NCBI RefSeq assembly: GCF_003533305.1
Contig: NZ_DOEH01000010.1
Coordinates: 239,094 to 303,093, forward strand
Direction of reading: 5' to 3'
Source: Providencia sp.
GTDB lineage: Bacteria; Pseudomonadota; Gammaproteobacteria; Enterobacterales; Enterobacteriaceae
DNA length: 64,000 bases
Below the pieces are notes generated by a model. It made no database searches and had not been told where the DNA came from. It saw nothing but the letters and a program-made list of their open reading frames with translations. Shown piece by piece: positions 38,848 through 50,440 of this stretch (position 1 is the first letter of the stretch; each line of letters starts with the position of its first letter). The translations under genes were made by a program, and so were the position numbers.

Positions 38848-39974
38848 AATTTCACCTGATTGCTTTTTAATGCGTCAAGAATACGCTGACAAGAATGACC
38901 ATCCCCATAAGGGTTATGGGCGCGGCTCATTTCATGATATTCCGCTTCATCTGTCAGTAACCGATTAACTTCTTCCACAATTTTTTGTGTATTTGTACCA
39001 ACAAGGCGAACTGTGCCTGCATCTACTGCTTCTGGACGCTCTGTTGTATCTCTCATCACCAAAACAGGTTTACCCAGAGACGGGGCTTCCTCTTGAATAC
39101 CGCCCGAATCTGTTAGGATCAAATAAGCATGATTCATCAGATAAACAAAAGGCAGATACTCTTGCGGACTAATTAATATAATATTATCAATATCATGCAG
39201 TATTCTTTTAACCGGTTCACCAACATTTGGATTTAAATGTACCGGATAAACAATTTGAACATCCGGATGGGCTTGTGCTATTTCAGCTAGCGCATGACAG
39301 ATACGTTCAAAACCGCCACCAAAGCTTTCACGACGATGCCCAGTGACTAAAATCATTTTCTTATTTGGGTCAATAAATGGATAATTAGCCCCTAATTTTT
39401 CCATCATGTGCTGGTCGCTCATGACCTTATCACGCACCCATAACAATGCATCAATGACAGTGTTACCTGTGACAAAGATATGACTATCAGGTATCGACTC
39501 TTTTAATAAATTCTGGCGTGAATTTTCTGTTGGTGCAAAATGATACATTGCAAGATGGCCTGCAATTTTACGATTAGCTTCTTCAGGCCATGGAGAATAA
39601 AGATCGCCTGTTCGCAATCCTGCTTCAACGTGACCGACAGGAATACGATGATAGAACGCTGCAAGACTAGTTGCCATGGTTGTTGCTGTGTCACCATGAA
39701 CTAATACGACGTCCGGTTGAAAATCTGCAAATACCGCTTTTAATCCTTCAAGGATACGGCATGTGATATCGGTTAAATCTTGCCCTGGTTTCATAATATT
39801 GAGATCGTAATCTGGAGTGATCTCGAACAGTTTCAGTACTTGATCTAGCATTTCACGATGCTGGGCTGTTACACAAACTTTTGCTTCAAAGTCTGCATCA
39901 TCAGCGAGTGCATGAACCAACGGTGCCATTTTAATGGCCTCCGGTCGTGTGCCGAATACAGTCAATACTTTCAC
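38844..39974 (-). CDS. wecB: UDP-N-acetylglucosamine 2-epimerase (non-hydrolysing)
   Basis: Also called RffE. Converts UDP-GlcNAc to UDP-ManNAc. The 376-aa product with a GTG start at 39974 begins [20 protein letters not shown] exactly as E. coli WecB; AAGAGAG lies upstream. Landmarks are [49 protein letters not shown] and [30 protein letters not shown]. The longer ATG frame from 40034 adds 20 residues without family support. Confidence 0.96.
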   Translation of the reverse strand: MKVLTVFGTRPEAIKMAPLVHALADDADFEAKVCVTAQHREMLDQVLKLFEITPDYDLNIMKPGQDLTDITCRILEGLKAVFADFQPDVVLVHGDTATTMATSLAAFYHRIPVGHVEAGLRTGDLYSPWPEEANRKIAGHLAMYHFAPTENSRQNLLKESIPDSHIFVTGNTVIDALLWVRDKVMSDQHMMEKLGANYPFIDPNKKMILVTGHRRESFGGGFERICHALAEIAQAHPDVQIVYPVHLNPNVGEPVKRILHDIDNIILISPQEYLPFVYLMNHAYLILTDSGGIQEEAPSLGKPVLVMRDTTERPEAVDAGTVRLVGTNTQKIVEEVNRLLTDEAEYHEMSRAHNPYGDGHSCQRILDALKSNQVKL

Positions 39975-40072
39975 AGTGACTCTCTTATATTTATCGTTCG
40001 CAGTTTGCTGCTTTTTAAATTTTAATGACTTCATGAAGCCACTGACTCAAAGAGCCAGTAGCTTATTTAAAA

Positions 40073-41131
40073 TCATGATGGGCGACGGCGAGACAGTACC
40101 ACTCCGGCACCAACTAACATACCGATTGCTCCCCACAGAATCATCATAAAGGCTCTGCGTGGGCTATCGCGTTTGACTGGATCTTCAGGGGTACGTAGAT
40201 AACGGTATGCCTGAAAATTATCTTGGAGAGTCGGCCCTACACTCAATGTTGATAACATTGCAATGTTCTGATCATAGTCAGAGTCATGATCAGGGCCTGT
40301 AGCTTTTAATGTTTCAATCTGCGCCTGTAATAATGGCACACCTAACATAAACATCTTAGAGTCAGGAATTTCATCAACGGGCGTTGAACTTTGGTTACGT
40401 ACAATTCCTTGCTTTTCAGCCACTTTCAGTGCCTGTTCAAGTGAATTCAAACGTCTTTCATATGCAGCTTGAGCAACCATATCTTCACGTTTTACTAACG
40501 CTTTCATCGATTGCATTTTTGTCGCCCAAGTGCCTTTTATTTCATCATTCAGATTCGTAGTTGCACGCTGATTTGCAAATTGCGTGTACTCACGTAAAAG
40601 CTGATTTGCATCAGTTGATGTTTCAGCAACGAGCTTAATGCTATCAGTTAGATTTTTAACTTCATCAGCTGGCGTAAACTCAATGTCATTAATCAATTCA
40701 TCTAATAATGCAGCATCAGCTTTAGGATCATTTTCCAAACGTTGCTTATAGTAATCGGTATTCAACCAAAATTGACGGCGAGTATCGTAAGCTCCCAATT
40801 GTTTAGTAAACTCTTGGTAAGCTTCTTTCGCTATCGTTGGTAATTGTCCTTCTTGCCCAACATTATTAATACGTGAATCAAGGTTACGCAGGAATTGTTG
40901 CTGAGAATAATAGCTTCCCAGATTATTAACTGTTGGTAGGTCCGTGATTGCAGTTGAGCTCCATTTTTGCTGCATGAAATAGGAAGCACCCAATGCAATT
41001 GCAGCAAACACCACTGCAAATGCAACGATCCAGATTTTGCCTTGCCATAATGAGCGGCATAAACCACGGATATCCAATTCCGGTTCTACAGGAGCTTGAT
41101 ACTGACTAGGTTGCGTTTCTGAGTTATTCAC
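40073..41131 (-). CDS. wzzE: ECA chain-length regulator WzzE
   Basis: A 352-aa polysaccharide co-polymerase that sets the modal length of ECA chains. A cytoplasmic N-terminus with LDIRGLCRSLWQGKIWI leads into membrane helix 1 (about 34-52). A large coiled-coil periplasmic domain follows, and then the C-terminal Pro-rich motif and helix 2 (PRRAFMMILWGAIGMLVGAGVVL). The two terminal helices are the hallmark of Wzz proteins. It lies between wecA and wecB. Confidence 0.95.
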   Translation of the reverse strand: MNNSETQPSQYQAPVEPELDIRGLCRSLWQGKIWIVAFAVVFAAIALGASYFMQQKWSSTAITDLPTVNNLGSYYSQQQFLRNLDSRINNVGQEGQLPTIAKEAYQEFTKQLGAYDTRRQFWLNTDYYKQRLENDPKADAALLDELINDIEFTPADEVKNLTDSIKLVAETSTDANQLLREYTQFANQRATTNLNDEIKGTWATKMQSMKALVKREDMVAQAAYERRLNSLEQALKVAEKQGIVRNQSSTPVDEIPDSKMFMLGVPLLQAQIETLKATGPDHDSDYDQNIAMLSTLSVGPTLQDNFQAYRYLRTPEDPVKRDSPRRAFMMILWGAIGMLVGAGVVLSRRRPS

Positions 41132-41159
41132 TGCACAGAACCTCTATTTACGTTTTTCG

Positions 41160-42245
41160 TTACCGTATTGCACCTCGACGTGCTCTACGCCTAACTCGCT
41201 TAATAAAGCGAGCGACTTTCCAAGCGCGTTTAATGCAATAACCATACATCATAAATACAAGCAAGAATAATGCCAACATTAACCATTCAGGTACAAAAGA
41301 TAAACGTTCGCCAAGAATACCAATACATGCCAATACCGCTGCTGACAATGTAATAAGTACAAATGCGCCTTTCGGTGTAAAGCCTGAACGCATAATCAAA
41401 TGATGAATATGCTGACGGTCAGGTGAAAAAGGACTCATTCCCTTGCGAATACGACGATACATAATGGCAACCATATCCATTAAAGGAATAGCAATAATCC
41501 ACAATGCAGTCACCGGATTTATCGGATGAACTTGCTCTTGTGTCGAAGCAACAAGGATCCAAATAATTGTAAAGCCAATTAATGTACTTCCCGCATCTCC
41601 CATAAAGACTTTAAATCGGCGACCTAGGATGCCTAAATTAAGAAGGATATAAGGAAGGATAGCGGCTATAAACGCAAAACACCAAAATGCTAACGCATAA
41701 TTACCACTTTGATACAATAAAAAGCCCAAAGCACCAAAGGAAACGGAAGATAATCCCCCTAAAAGCCCATCGATACCATCAACCATATTAAATGCATTAA
41801 TCGCAGCCCATACTGCAAATAAGGTTACAATATAGCCAAATGGACCGAGAATAAGCTCCCATGGACCAAATGCATGCCCTAAAGATTCAAGTTTTAACCC
41901 TGCAGCCGTCATCATCACTACGGCAACAATCGCTTGAACACCTGCTCTTAATTTCACACTGATATCAAACCTGTCATCTAGTGCGCCAATAAAAACAAGT
42001 AATCCTGCACAGGCGATATATAACCATTTATGAGGTATATATTCCTCTGTAATGATAAATGCAAAACAGATCCCAAAAAAAACCGATATTCCCCCAACAA
42101 GGGGAACTAATCCTACGTGTTTTTTCCTGAAGTTAGGTTTATCTACCAAGCCGATTTTTGTTGCAACAACTCGGGCGATAAAAATAAAGACCAACGAAAA
42201 CAAGAAAACGTAGAAGAGGCTGGTTATAAAGTGTGTGATATCCAC
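41160..42245 (-). CDS. wecA: Undecaprenyl-phosphate GlcNAc-1-phosphate transferase WecA
   Basis: Integral membrane enzyme (361 aa, about 11 helices) that starts ECA, and often O-antigen, by making GlcNAc-PP-undecaprenol. The metal/substrate Asp motif is GALDDRFDISVKLR, followed by NAFNMVDGIDGLLGGLS. The cytoplasmic loop HIHHLIMRSGF is a hallmark of the family. It is the first gene of the wec cluster, read in the same direction as rho and separated from it by a terminator. Confidence 0.96.
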   Translation of the reverse strand: MDITHFITSLFYVFLFSLVFIFIARVVATKIGLVDKPNFRKKHVGLVPLVGGISVFFGICFAFIITEEYIPHKWLYIACAGLLVFIGALDDRFDISVKLRAGVQAIVAVVMMTAAGLKLESLGHAFGPWELILGPFGYIVTLFAVWAAINAFNMVDGIDGLLGGLSSVSFGALGFLLYQSGNYALAFWCFAFIAAILPYILLNLGILGRRFKVFMGDAGSTLIGFTIIWILVASTQEQVHPINPVTALWIIAIPLMDMVAIMYRRIRKGMSPFSPDRQHIHHLIMRSGFTPKGAFVLITLSAAVLACIGILGERLSFVPEWLMLALFLLVFMMYGYCIKRAWKVARFIKRVRRRARRGAIR

Positions 42246-42822
42246 AGTTCGACTCTCTCATCATTCTATTTAACTAAAAAAACTAAATTTTTTTGGACTA
42301 ATGCCGATACACAAACAATAGCTACAGCATTATCATCTCAACAAAAAAATCTACTATAAGACGAATCTTTATTAGTTATGCTATTTATCCAGTATAACTA
42401 ATAAATGAAACCTCACTTCCATACTTTATTTCGACAAGGTTACCTCGCCGATTTTATACTTAATAGCTGCAAGATGCATGCCATAAAAACAATACACTTT
42501 AATAGAGTTAAATATATTCCTTACCTTATTAGTCAATATATTTATATTGACTCACAAAATGTATAAATAAAATTCACATAAAATACAGTAAGTTGACAGC
42601 GTTTATTTCGTTCTGTTTACGAAAAAAATAAACCTATGATACCCAACTACATTTTATAAAATATCATTTTTTGATATCTAATAAATATAAACTGTCCTAT
42701 TTATTGATTAAAAACCAAGCGCTAGATCTATTTTTAGAAAAATAATAAATCAAGAATAATTCTGACAGCCCCCAGCATAAAAATATATTAAGCAATCAAT
42801 ACAAAGACCAGATAGATAAAAA
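42246..42822. other. wecA upstream region
   Basis: About 580 AT-rich bases between the rho terminator and wecA. It must hold the wec cluster promoter. No JUMPstart/ops sequence and no ORF with a ribosome binding site were found. Confidence 0.45.
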
Positions 42823-42860
42823 ATAAAAAAAAGGCGCTCCCCTGAGGTTGCGCCTATTTT
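42823..42860 (-). terminator. Terminator of rho
   Basis: AGGCGC (42832-42837) pairs with GCGCCT (42850-42855); on the minus strand it is followed by a run of seven or more T residues. It lies 30 bases past the rho stop. Confidence 0.88.
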
Positions 42861-42887
42861 TATCAGTCGACTAATAAACCTTAACCG

Positions 42888-44147
42888 TTAAGCTCTCTTC
42901 ATAAAATCAAAGAACTCTTCGTTAGTTTTGGTCATTGCAAGTTTACTGATGAGGAATTCCATCGCATCAATTTCACCCATTGGATGAATAATTTTACGTA
43001 AGATCCACATTTTTTGTAATTCATCTTGCGTCGTCAGAAGTTCTTCTTTACGTGTGCCTGAACGATTATAATCAATTGCAGGGAAAACACGCTTTTCAGC
43101 TATCTTACGGGACAGGTGTAATTCCATATTACCTGTACCTTTAAATTCTTCGTAGATAACTTCATCCATTTTAGAACCAGTATCAACTAGCGCAGTTGCT
43201 ATAATTGTTAAGCTACCGCCTTCTTCGACGTTACGAGCAGCACCGAAGAAGCGTTTTGGACGATGTAATGCATTCGCATCCACACCACCTGTCAATACTT
43301 TACCGGAAGAAGGTACAACTGTGTTATATGCACGAGCAAGACGTGTAATTGAATCAAGTAAAATAATAACGTCTTTTTTGTGCTCGACGAGACGTTTTGC
43401 TTTTTCAATAACCATCTCTGCAACTTGAACGTGACGTGCTGCTGGTTCATCAAAGGTCGAAGCAATAACTTCACCTTTAACTAAACGCTGCATTTCAGTT
43501 ACTTCTTCAGGACGCTCATCAATAAGCAATACCATCAATACACAATCAGGATGGTTTTGGGCAATGTTAGTTGCAATATTTTGCAGTAACATTGTTTTAC
43601 CCGCTTTTGGTGGTGCAACAATTAAACCACGTTGACCACGGCCAATTGGTGCAGCTAAATCAAGTACTCGTGCAGTTAAATCTTCAGTTGAACCATTACC
43701 ACGTTCCATACGAAGACGACGATTTGCATGTAATGGGGTTAAGTTTTCAAAAAGGATTTTACTGCGGGCGTTTTCAGGTTTGTCGTAGTTAACTTCGTTA
43801 ACTTTCAAGAGGGCAAAATAACGTTCGCCTTCTTTAGGTGGACGAATTTTTCCTGAAATGGTATCGCCGGTGCGTAGGTTAAAACGACGAATTTGACTAG
43901 GGGAAACATAGATATCATCAGGGCCTGCAAGGTAGGAACTATCAGCTGAACGGAGGAAACCAAATCCGTCTTGCAATATTTCCAATACTCCATCGCCGAA
44001 AATATCTTCTCCACTTTTAGCGTGCTGCTTCAAGATTGAGAAGATAATATCTTGTTTTCTCATACGGGCTAAATTCTCTAGCCCCATGTTTTCGCCTAAC
44101 GTAATCAGATCTGATACTGGCGTATTCTTTAATTCGGTAAGATTCAT
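42888..44147 (-). CDS. rho: Transcription termination factor Rho
   Basis: Hexameric RNA-dependent ATPase for factor-dependent termination. From ATG 44147 the product is 419 aa, as in E. coli, beginning [19 protein letters not shown]. The cold-shock-like RNA-binding domain includes DGFGFLRS and [16 protein letters not shown]. Walker A is [12 protein letters not shown] and Walker B is [16 protein letters not shown]; the Q-loop carries [21 protein letters not shown]. The frame stays open 64 codons upstream to 44339, but that part has no Rho similarity and is the leader. Confidence 0.97.
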   Translation of the reverse strand: MNLTELKNTPVSDLITLGENMGLENLARMRKQDIIFSILKQHAKSGEDIFGDGVLEILQDGFGFLRSADSSYLAGPDDIYVSPSQIRRFNLRTGDTISGKIRPPKEGERYFALLKVNEVNYDKPENARSKILFENLTPLHANRRLRMERGNGSTEDLTARVLDLAAPIGRGQRGLIVAPPKAGKTMLLQNIATNIAQNHPDCVLMVLLIDERPEEVTEMQRLVKGEVIASTFDEPAARHVQVAEMVIEKAKRLVEHKKDVIILLDSITRLARAYNTVVPSSGKVLTGGVDANALHRPKRFFGAARNVEEGGSLTIIATALVDTGSKMDEVIYEEFKGTGNMELHLSRKIAEKRVFPAIDYNRSGTRKEELLTTQDELQKMWILRKIIHPMGEIDAMEFLISKLAMTKTNEEFFDFMKRA

Positions 44148-44806
44148 AATGGTGGGTTCTTTAACTCGGGGTAATTCTCGAACTATGAACGTAAATTGAA
44201 AGCAACTTATAATATAAGGCCATAATATAAGTGCCAGTTTAACTTTATAGCGCCCTGTTGATAGTGACTCATAAGAAACCAACAACAATGCGTAAAATTT
44301 TGTGTTTGCTGCTATCGTTGCATTAACATGATAGTGCACATTCAGCTATTACTCATCTGGATGATGTTTGTATATTATTAGAAACGTACACAATATTAGC
44401 AATAGTTTTTTGTACATTTAAGACAACATTTATTCCAATATCACAAATTTAAGTTCAATCAACGCACTAAAACATAAATGATCAATATTAAATTTTACTC
44501 AATTCACTACTTGTATCCTATGGCTCAGTCGACTGAAGTTGATAGCTGACAGGCAACAGATTACCTTTAATCTATACGTTCTAAAATTGCATAACCACAG
44601 AGATGGAATATAGCAACAATATCACTAAGTTATTACTACACTGATAAACTAGATATATAAGGTAAGAGCAATGGAATACAAGATAATTCTTACGAGTGAT
44701 ACACGAGGAATGTAGTTAACTTATCATGCTTGAAAGAGGACGTCTAGCGGCTCTCTACATAAAATAGATTTACCGCTAAACGTTTTAACTTACATATAAC
44801 TATAAC
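44148..44806. other. rho leader and trxA-rho intergenic region
   Basis: About 660 bases without an annotated gene. In E. coli the long rho leader controls rho by attenuation, with a short rhoL peptide. I find no convincing rhoL, although a 192-base in-frame opening precedes rho. The part next to trxA contains TAGCGG/CCGCTA inverted bases but no clear terminator. Confidence 0.4.
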
Positions 44807-45133
44807 TTACAGATTTTCGTCTAGAAATTCCTTCAGTTGCGTTTTAGATAGTGCGCCAACTTTTGTTGCTGCTACACTACCATTCTTAAATAATAGAAGC
44901 GTAGGGATACCACGAATACCATATTTGGGAGCGGTAGCCGGATTTTCATCAATATTCAGTTTTGCGATGGTCAGTTTGCCTGTATATTCTTGAGCTACTT
45001 CATCAAGAATAGGCGCGATCATTTTACAAGGACCGCACCATGCTGCCCAGAAATCGACGAGAACAGGTGAACTTGCTTGTAGAACTGCAGTTTCAAAACT
45101 TGCATCAGTTATATGTATAATTTTGTCGCTCAT
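44807..45133 (-). CDS. trxA: Thioredoxin 1
   Basis: A 108-aa thiol-disulfide reductant. The active site is [14 protein letters not shown] with C33 and C36. The cis-proline loop is [18 protein letters not shown] precedes ATG 45133, which matches E. coli MSDKIIHLTD; a start four codons upstream is rejected. It is divergent from rhlB and upstream of rho in the same orientation, as in E. coli. Confidence 0.97.
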   Translation of the reverse strand: MSDKIIHITDASFETAVLQASSPVLVDFWAAWCGPCKMIAPILDEVAQEYTGKLTIAKLNIDENPATAPKYGIRGIPTLLLFKNGSVAATKVGALSKTQLKEFLDENL

Positions 45134-45250
45134 GTTGTACTCCAAAGGATCATCTTTTACAGATTTAGTGTAACATTATTGGCAGCAGGATGCTTTATTT
45201 CAAAAGATACGCTTTCGTAAATCAACCGTTAACTGATATTCTAACACACT

Positions 45251-46537
45251 ATGAGTAAAGCACACTTGACAGAAAAGAAGTTTTCCGACTTCGCATTGCA
45301 CCCTAAAGTCATTGAAGCCCTTAGTAAAAAAGGCTTCGACTATTGCACGCCAATACAGGCGTTCACGTTGCCTTTCACTGTCAAAGGCAAAGATGTTGCG
45401 GGGCAAGCGCAAACAGGTACGGGCAAAACGTTAGCATTTTTAACGTCTACATTTCATTATCTATTAACTCACCCTGCTATTGAAGGGAAAAAAAATAATC
45501 AGCCACGCGCGCTTATCATGGCACCGACTCGTGAATTAGCAGTACAGATTTACTCTGATGCAAAAGAGCTTGCAGAGTATACTGGCCTGAAAATGGGTCT
45601 CGCCTATGGTGGTGATGGCTATGATGAGCAATTAAAAGTTCTACAAAATGGTGTTGATATTCTAATTGGCACCACAGGACGTCTAATCGATTACGCTAAA
45701 CAAGGTTACGTTGACTTAAGTGCAATTCAGGTAATTGTACTGGATGAAGCAGACCGCATGTATGACCTTGGTTTTATTAAAGATATTCGTTGGCTATTTC
45801 GTCGCATTCCTGCGGCGTCAGAAAGACTTAACTTACTATTCTCCGCAACACTATCTTACCGTGTTAGAGAGCTAGCGTTTGAGCAAATGAATAATCCTGA
45901 ATACATTGAAATAGAACCTTTACAAAAAACAGGTCATCTCATCAAAGAAGAGTTATTTTACCCTTCTAATGAAGAAAAAATGCGCCTGCTACAAACTTTA
46001 CTTGAAGAAGAGTGGCCTGAGCGTTGTATTATTTTTGCCAATACTAAACATCGCTGTGATGATATCTGGGCGCATCTTGCCGCTGATGGTCATCGAGTTG
46101 GCTTACTTACTGGTGATGTCGCACAGAAAAAACGTCTACGAATTTTAGAAGAGTTCACGCAAGGCCAAATTGATATTTTAGTCGCCACTGACGTTGCTGC
46201 TCGTGGTTTACATATTCCTTCAGTCACTCATGTTTTTAACTATGATTTGCCTGATGATTGTGAAGACTATGTACACCGTATCGGCCGAACGGGTCGTGCT
46301 GGTGAAAGTGGTAACTCAATTACGCTAGCTTGCGAAGAATACGCACTTAATTTACCGGCGATTGAAGAATATATTCAGCATTCAATCCCAGTCAGTAAAT
46401 ATAATAGTGATGCTCTGTTAAGCGATCTTCCGGCACCAAAACGCCGTCATCGCCCACGTCCTGGAGGCCCTCGTCGCAATTCAAATTCGCCACGTCGCCA
46501 TAATGGTCCTCGTAATAACCAGAAACGTCCAGGCTAA
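45251..46537 (+). CDS. rhlB: ATP-dependent RNA helicase RhlB
   Basis: DEAD-box helicase of the RNA degradosome that unwinds RNA for PNPase and RNase E. The 428-aa protein has Q-motif [23 protein letters not shown] (51-60), [21 protein letters not shown] at 165-168, [27 protein letters not shown] and [10 protein letters not shown]. The C-terminus is a basic Arg/Pro-rich tail. No clear SD precedes the ATG. It is followed by gppA after 11 bases. Confidence 0.97.
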   Translation: MSKAHLTEKKFSDFALHPKVIEALSKKGFDYCTPIQAFTLPFTVKGKDVAGQAQTGTGKTLAFLTSTFHYLLTHPAIEGKKNNQPRALIMAPTRELAVQIYSDAKELAEYTGLKMGLAYGGDGYDEQLKVLQNGVDILIGTTGRLIDYAKQGYVDLSAIQVIVLDEADRMYDLGFIKDIRWLFRRIPAASERLNLLFSATLSYRVRELAFEQMNNPEYIEIEPLQKTGHLIKEELFYPSNEEKMRLLQTLLEEEWPERCIIFANTKHRCDDIWAHLAADGHRVGLLTGDVAQKKRLRILEEFTQGQIDILVATDVAARGLHIPSVTHVFNYDLPDDCEDYVHRIGRTGRAGESGNSITLACEEYALNLPAIEEYIQHSIPVSKYNSDALLSDLPAPKRRHRPRPGGPRRNSNSPRRHNGPRNNQKRPG

Positions 46538-46548
46538 GTAAAAATAAT

Positions 46549-48054
46549 ATGCTGAAATCTTCTTCTCTTTATGCTGCAATCGATTTAGGTTCAAACAGTT
46601 TTCATATGTTAGTTGTTCGCGAATCGGCAGGCAGTATTCAGATAATTTCCAGGGTCAAACGTAAAGTTCGCCTTGCTGCTGGGTTAGATAAAAATAACCA
46701 GCTATCAGAGCAAGCGATGGAGCGAGGCTGGCAATGTCTGCGTCTTTTTTCTGAGCTCTTACAGGATATTCCTCGTGCTCAAATCCGTGTTGTCGCCACT
46801 GCGACATTACGTTTAGCAAAGAATGCAGATATTTTTATCGAAAAAGCCAGCGAAATCCTTGCCAATCCCGTCAAAGTTATTCGGGGAGAAGAAGAAGCGC
46901 GCTTAATTTACCAAGGTGTTGCACACACCACTGGCGGTCCAGACCAACGCTTAGTTGTCGATATTGGTGGTGGCAGTACAGAGCTTGTCACAGGCTTAGG
47001 TGCAAAAGCACAGCAGCTTTATAGCCTTGAAATGGGCTGTGTAACATGGCTTGAACGTTATTTTAGTGATAGGACGCTAACAGAAGAAAACTTTGCACAG
47101 GCACAAGCCGCTGCATTGAATGTGATTGCGCCTATCGCTGATGCCTTAAAAACTCACGGGTGGAAAATTTGTGTAGGGGCATCAGGTACTGTTCAAGCGA
47201 TTCAAGAGATCATGATTGCACAAGGCATGGATGAGCTTATTACACTCTCTAAACTGCAACATCTTAAGCGCAAAGCAATACAGTGTCATAAACTGGAAGA
47301 ACTTGAAATTGAAGGGCTTACTTTTGAACGTGCACTTGTATTTCCAAGTGGCCTATCGATTTTAATCGCCATTTTTGAAGCACTCGATATTGATAATATG
47401 ACACTTGCTGGCGGCGCTTTACGTGAAGGCTTAGTGTATGGCATGCTTGAACTGCCTATCGAGCAAGATATTCGAGCTCGTACATTGCGTAATATCCAAC
47501 GTCGCTTTCAAGTTGATATCGAACAAGCTGGTCGTGTTAGCCAACTCGCAGAACATTTTTATCTACAAGTTGCAAAAGATTGGAATTTAGAACCCCGCTG
47601 TCGAGATTTATTATTGAGCGCTTGTGCATTGCACGAAATTGGCCTGAGTGTTGATTTTCGCCAAGGGCCTGAACATGCGAGTTATTTAATCACGCATCTT
47701 GATTTACCCGGATTCACTCCCGCTCAAAAACGCTTACTTGCTGCTCTATTAAAAAATCAGCAAGGGCCTGTAGATCTCGCCTCTCTTAGCCAACAAAATG
47801 CACTGCCAATACAGCAAACCTATGATTTGTGTCGCTTACTCAGATTAGCGATTATTTTCGCGAGCCGTAGACGTGATGACACTTTGCCAGCATTGAGACT
47901 GAATGTGAACTCTCACATTCTTACCATTATGTTGCCTTACCGTTGGTTAACTGAGTACCCTTTACGTGCTGAAAATTTGCAACAAGAGGTTCAGTGGCAA
48001 AGCTATGTAAACTGGACGTTAGAGCTCGAAGAACGCAATAGTTCTAATAGTTGA
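46549..48054 (+). CDS. gppA: Guanosine-5'-triphosphate,3'-diphosphate pyrophosphatase
   Basis: Converts pppGpp to ppGpp in the stringent response; also related to exopolyphosphatase. The 501-aa actin-fold protein has [17 protein letters not shown] at the N-terminus, [14 protein letters not shown], and [14 protein letters not shown] for phosphate binding. The C-terminal HD-like helical domain contains [16 protein letters not shown] and [14 protein letters not shown]. It forms an operon with rhlB. Confidence 0.95.
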   Translation: MLKSSSLYAAIDLGSNSFHMLVVRESAGSIQIISRVKRKVRLAAGLDKNNQLSEQAMERGWQCLRLFSELLQDIPRAQIRVVATATLRLAKNADIFIEKASEILANPVKVIRGEEEARLIYQGVAHTTGGPDQRLVVDIGGGSTELVTGLGAKAQQLYSLEMGCVTWLERYFSDRTLTEENFAQAQAAALNVIAPIADALKTHGWKICVGASGTVQAIQEIMIAQGMDELITLSKLQHLKRKAIQCHKLEELEIEGLTFERALVFPSGLSILIAIFEALDIDNMTLAGGALREGLVYGMLELPIEQDIRARTLRNIQRRFQVDIEQAGRVSQLAEHFYLQVAKDWNLEPRCRDLLLSACALHEIGLSVDFRQGPEHASYLITHLDLPGFTPAQKRLLAALLKNQQGPVDLASLSQQNALPIQQTYDLCRLLRLAIIFASRRRDDTLPALRLNVNSHILTIMLPYRWLTEYPLRAENLQQEVQWQSYVNWTLELEERNSSNS

Positions 48055-48058
48055 TCCC

Positions 48059-48089
48059 ATTTCACGCTAAGGTTAACTTAGCGTGAAAT
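48059..48089. terminator. Palindromic hairpin between convergent gppA and rep
   Basis: ATTTCACGCTAAG and CTTAGCGTGAAAT form a 13-bp perfect stem with a five-base loop in the gap between two convergent genes. It can serve both directions; T tracts are short. Confidence 0.7.
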
Positions 48090-48098
48090 CAATTTGAC

Positions 48099-50123
48099 CT
48101 AATCACCGGCTTTTTTTAATCCTAATCGCGCCTTAATATCCGCTAACGCAGATTGTCCTTTTTGCATTCGCTCCTCTGCGCTTACGACTTTACGTTGCTG
48201 TTCCCATTCAAGATCATCTTGCGGTAATTCAAGTAAAAAACGGCTTAATTCAGGACGAATTAATTCACCATATTGACGACGTTCACGACAATGGGTAAAA
48301 AATAGCTCTCGCTGTGCACGAGTGATCCCGACATAAGCTAATCGTCGCTCTTCATCAATATTATTTTCATCGATACTACTTTGATGAGGAAGAAGCCCTT
48401 CTTCCATGCCAACCAAAAATACATACGGAAACTCTAATCCTTTAGAAGCATGTAATGTCATCAATTGAACTTGATCGGAATCCTCATCATCTTCCCCTCG
48501 CTCCATCATATCTCGCAATGTAAAACGGGTCACAATTTGAGTCAGGGACATCGGATCATTTAATTCGTCTCCTTCAATCATTTCACCCATCCATGAAAAT
48601 AATTGATTGACGTTTTTCATTCGCATTTCAGCTGCTTTAGTGCTAGTTGACGTTTCATACAACCAGCTTTCATAATCCATTTCGCGCAATAAATCACGAA
48701 CAGCAAATAAGGGTTCTCGCTCCGACATTTTAACAATGTCATCCATCCAATGGGTAAATTTTTGAAGAGACTCGAGACCTTTGCCTTTTAAAGTTTGCTC
48801 TAAACCTAGATCAAAACTGGCTTGATAGAGACTTTTACCCCGTTGGTTTGCCCATTCACCTAATTTTTGAATTGTTTTAGGACCAATTTCACGGCGTGGT
48901 GTATTCACAATGCGCAAAAACGCACTATCATCTTCTGGGTTAGTCAGCACTCGCAAATAAGCAAGTAAATCTTTAATTTCAGGCCGAGAGAAAAAAGAAG
49001 TTCCCCCAGATATGCGATACGGTATCCGGTTTTGCATCAGCATTTTTTCAAAAATGCGTGATTGATGATTACCTCGATACAAAATAGCGTAATCTTTATA
49101 TTCAGTTTTATTAATAAAATGATGTGCAATTAATTCGCCAATTACCCTTTCCGCTTCATGATCTTCATTATTTGCGGTTAGGACTTTTAATGGTGCCCCA
49201 TAACCTAGCTCAGAAAAAAGCTTCTTTTCAAAAACATGAGGATTATTAGCAATAAGAATATTTGCCGCTTTCAAAATACGCTCTGATGACCGGTAATTTT
49301 GTTCTAACTTAATCACATTAAGCTTAGGAAAGTCTTGGCTAAGCAAAACGAGATTTTGTGGTCGAGCACCTCGCCATGAATAGATTGATTGATCGTCATC
49401 ACCCACAACCGTAAATCTTGCACGTTGACCAACCAATAATTTGACTAATTGATACTGACTAGTATTGGTATCTTGATATTCATCCACCAGCAAATAACGA
49501 ATTTTTTGCTGCCAACGCTCACGAACTTCTTCATTTTGGTTTAAAAGTATGGTTGGTTTGCTAATCAGATCGTCAAAATCAAGAACATTACAGCTTTTTA
49601 AATGCAACTCATAACGACGATAACATTCAGCAAAATGTTGCTCTTTCTCACCTCGAGCTTGCCCAATCACTTGTTGCGGTGAAATCAGATCATTCTTCCA
49701 ATTTGAAATAGCTGTTATTAGCTGTTTCAATAAATCTTTATCTTCTTCAAGTAAATCAAATGTTAGCTCTTTCAACAGCGCCATTTGGTCTTGATCATCA
49801 AATAGGGAAAAATTAGCTTTGATCCCCAGCGCTTTATATTCACGCTTAATAATTTCCAAGCCTAATGTATGAAAAGTCGAAATAATTAACCCACGCGCCT
49901 CTTTTTTACCCAATGTTTGTGCCACTCGCTCTTTCATTTCGCGAGCCGCTTTATTCGTAAAGGTCACAGCCGCAATTTGACGAGGCTGATAACCACATTG
50001 ACGAATAAGATGCGCAATTTTATTGGTAATAACTCTAGTCTTACCTGAACCAGCCCCTGCTAACACAAGGCATGGGCCTTCCACAAATTCGACTGCCTGT
50101 TGTTGGCTTGGGTTTAATCGCAT
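48099..50123 (-). CDS. rep: ATP-dependent DNA helicase Rep
   Basis: Superfamily 1A 3'-5' helicase that clears proteins ahead of replication forks and binds DnaB. The 674-aa product has [18 protein letters not shown] near the start, [62 protein letters not shown] and [10 protein letters not shown]. The length and N-terminus ([19 protein letters not shown]) match E. coli Rep rather than UvrD. It is convergent with gppA. Confidence 0.97.
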   Translation of the reverse strand: MRLNPSQQQAVEFVEGPCLVLAGAGSGKTRVITNKIAHLIRQCGYQPRQIAAVTFTNKAAREMKERVAQTLGKKEARGLIISTFHTLGLEIIKREYKALGIKANFSLFDDQDQMALLKELTFDLLEEDKDLLKQLITAISNWKNDLISPQQVIGQARGEKEQHFAECYRRYELHLKSCNVLDFDDLISKPTILLNQNEEVRERWQQKIRYLLVDEYQDTNTSQYQLVKLLVGQRARFTVVGDDDQSIYSWRGARPQNLVLLSQDFPKLNVIKLEQNYRSSERILKAANILIANNPHVFEKKLFSELGYGAPLKVLTANNEDHEAERVIGELIAHHFINKTEYKDYAILYRGNHQSRIFEKMLMQNRIPYRISGGTSFFSRPEIKDLLAYLRVLTNPEDDSAFLRIVNTPRREIGPKTIQKLGEWANQRGKSLYQASFDLGLEQTLKGKGLESLQKFTHWMDDIVKMSEREPLFAVRDLLREMDYESWLYETSTSTKAAEMRMKNVNQLFSWMGEMIEGDELNDPMSLTQIVTRFTLRDMMERGEDDEDSDQVQLMTLHASKGLEFPYVFLVGMEEGLLPHQSSIDENNIDEERRLAYVGITRAQRELFFTHCRERRQYGELIRPELSRFLLELPQDDLEWEQQRKVVSAEERMQKGQSALADIKARLGLKKAGD

Positions 50124-50218
50124 GGCTTCTCTACATCACTTAGTTAGTCAAAATGGAACTCGCTACAGATTGTAGCAGAAACCCAACCAACTCTTGAGTA
50201 ACGATCCCCTATAACGGC

Positions 50219-50255
50219 AAAAAACCACATCATTCATCAGAATCATGCGGTTTTG
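50219..50255 (-). terminator. Terminator of ilvC
   Basis: On the minus strand AAACCGCAT pairs with ATGTGGTTT around a 14-base loop, followed by TTTG. It lies about 185 bases beyond the ilvC stop, past an ERIC-like element. Confidence 0.6.
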
Positions 50256-50327
50256 TTTTATTCTTTTATTACATCAATATATTTTTCTAAACTATTCTCA
50301 TAAAAAATACGCTGATTATCCAAAGCA

Positions 50328-50428
50328 TTTCGCGTTCTAGGTAGGAAGCAAATAAGATTATCCCAAGGAGCATACAAAAGTATGTGACTTGGGTAATCTT
50401 AAGAAGCTGACACCCCTAGAACGTGAAA
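50328..50428. repeat. Short ERIC-like element in the ilvC 3' region
   Basis: It shares 24 identical bases (50366-50389) with the ERIC copy at 3889-3912. The ends TTTCGCGTTCTAGG and CCTAGAACGTGAAA are inverted repeats, and the centre forms a long hairpin AGATTATCCCAAG/CTTGGGTAATCTT. Its arms differ from canonical ERIC, so it is a shortened or related miniature element lying in the ilvC 3' UTR. Confidence 0.65.
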
Positions 50429-50440
50429 GGAGAAGGATAA

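Noticed and set aside
42403..42560. About 50-codon plus-strand ORF between rho and wecA
   Set aside because: No SD, no similarity, and composition like the surrounding AT-rich spacer.
42246..42822. Possible JUMPstart/ops element before the wec cluster
   Set aside because: No GGCGGTAGCGT-type ops sequence is present on either strand; ECA clusters normally lack RfaH control.
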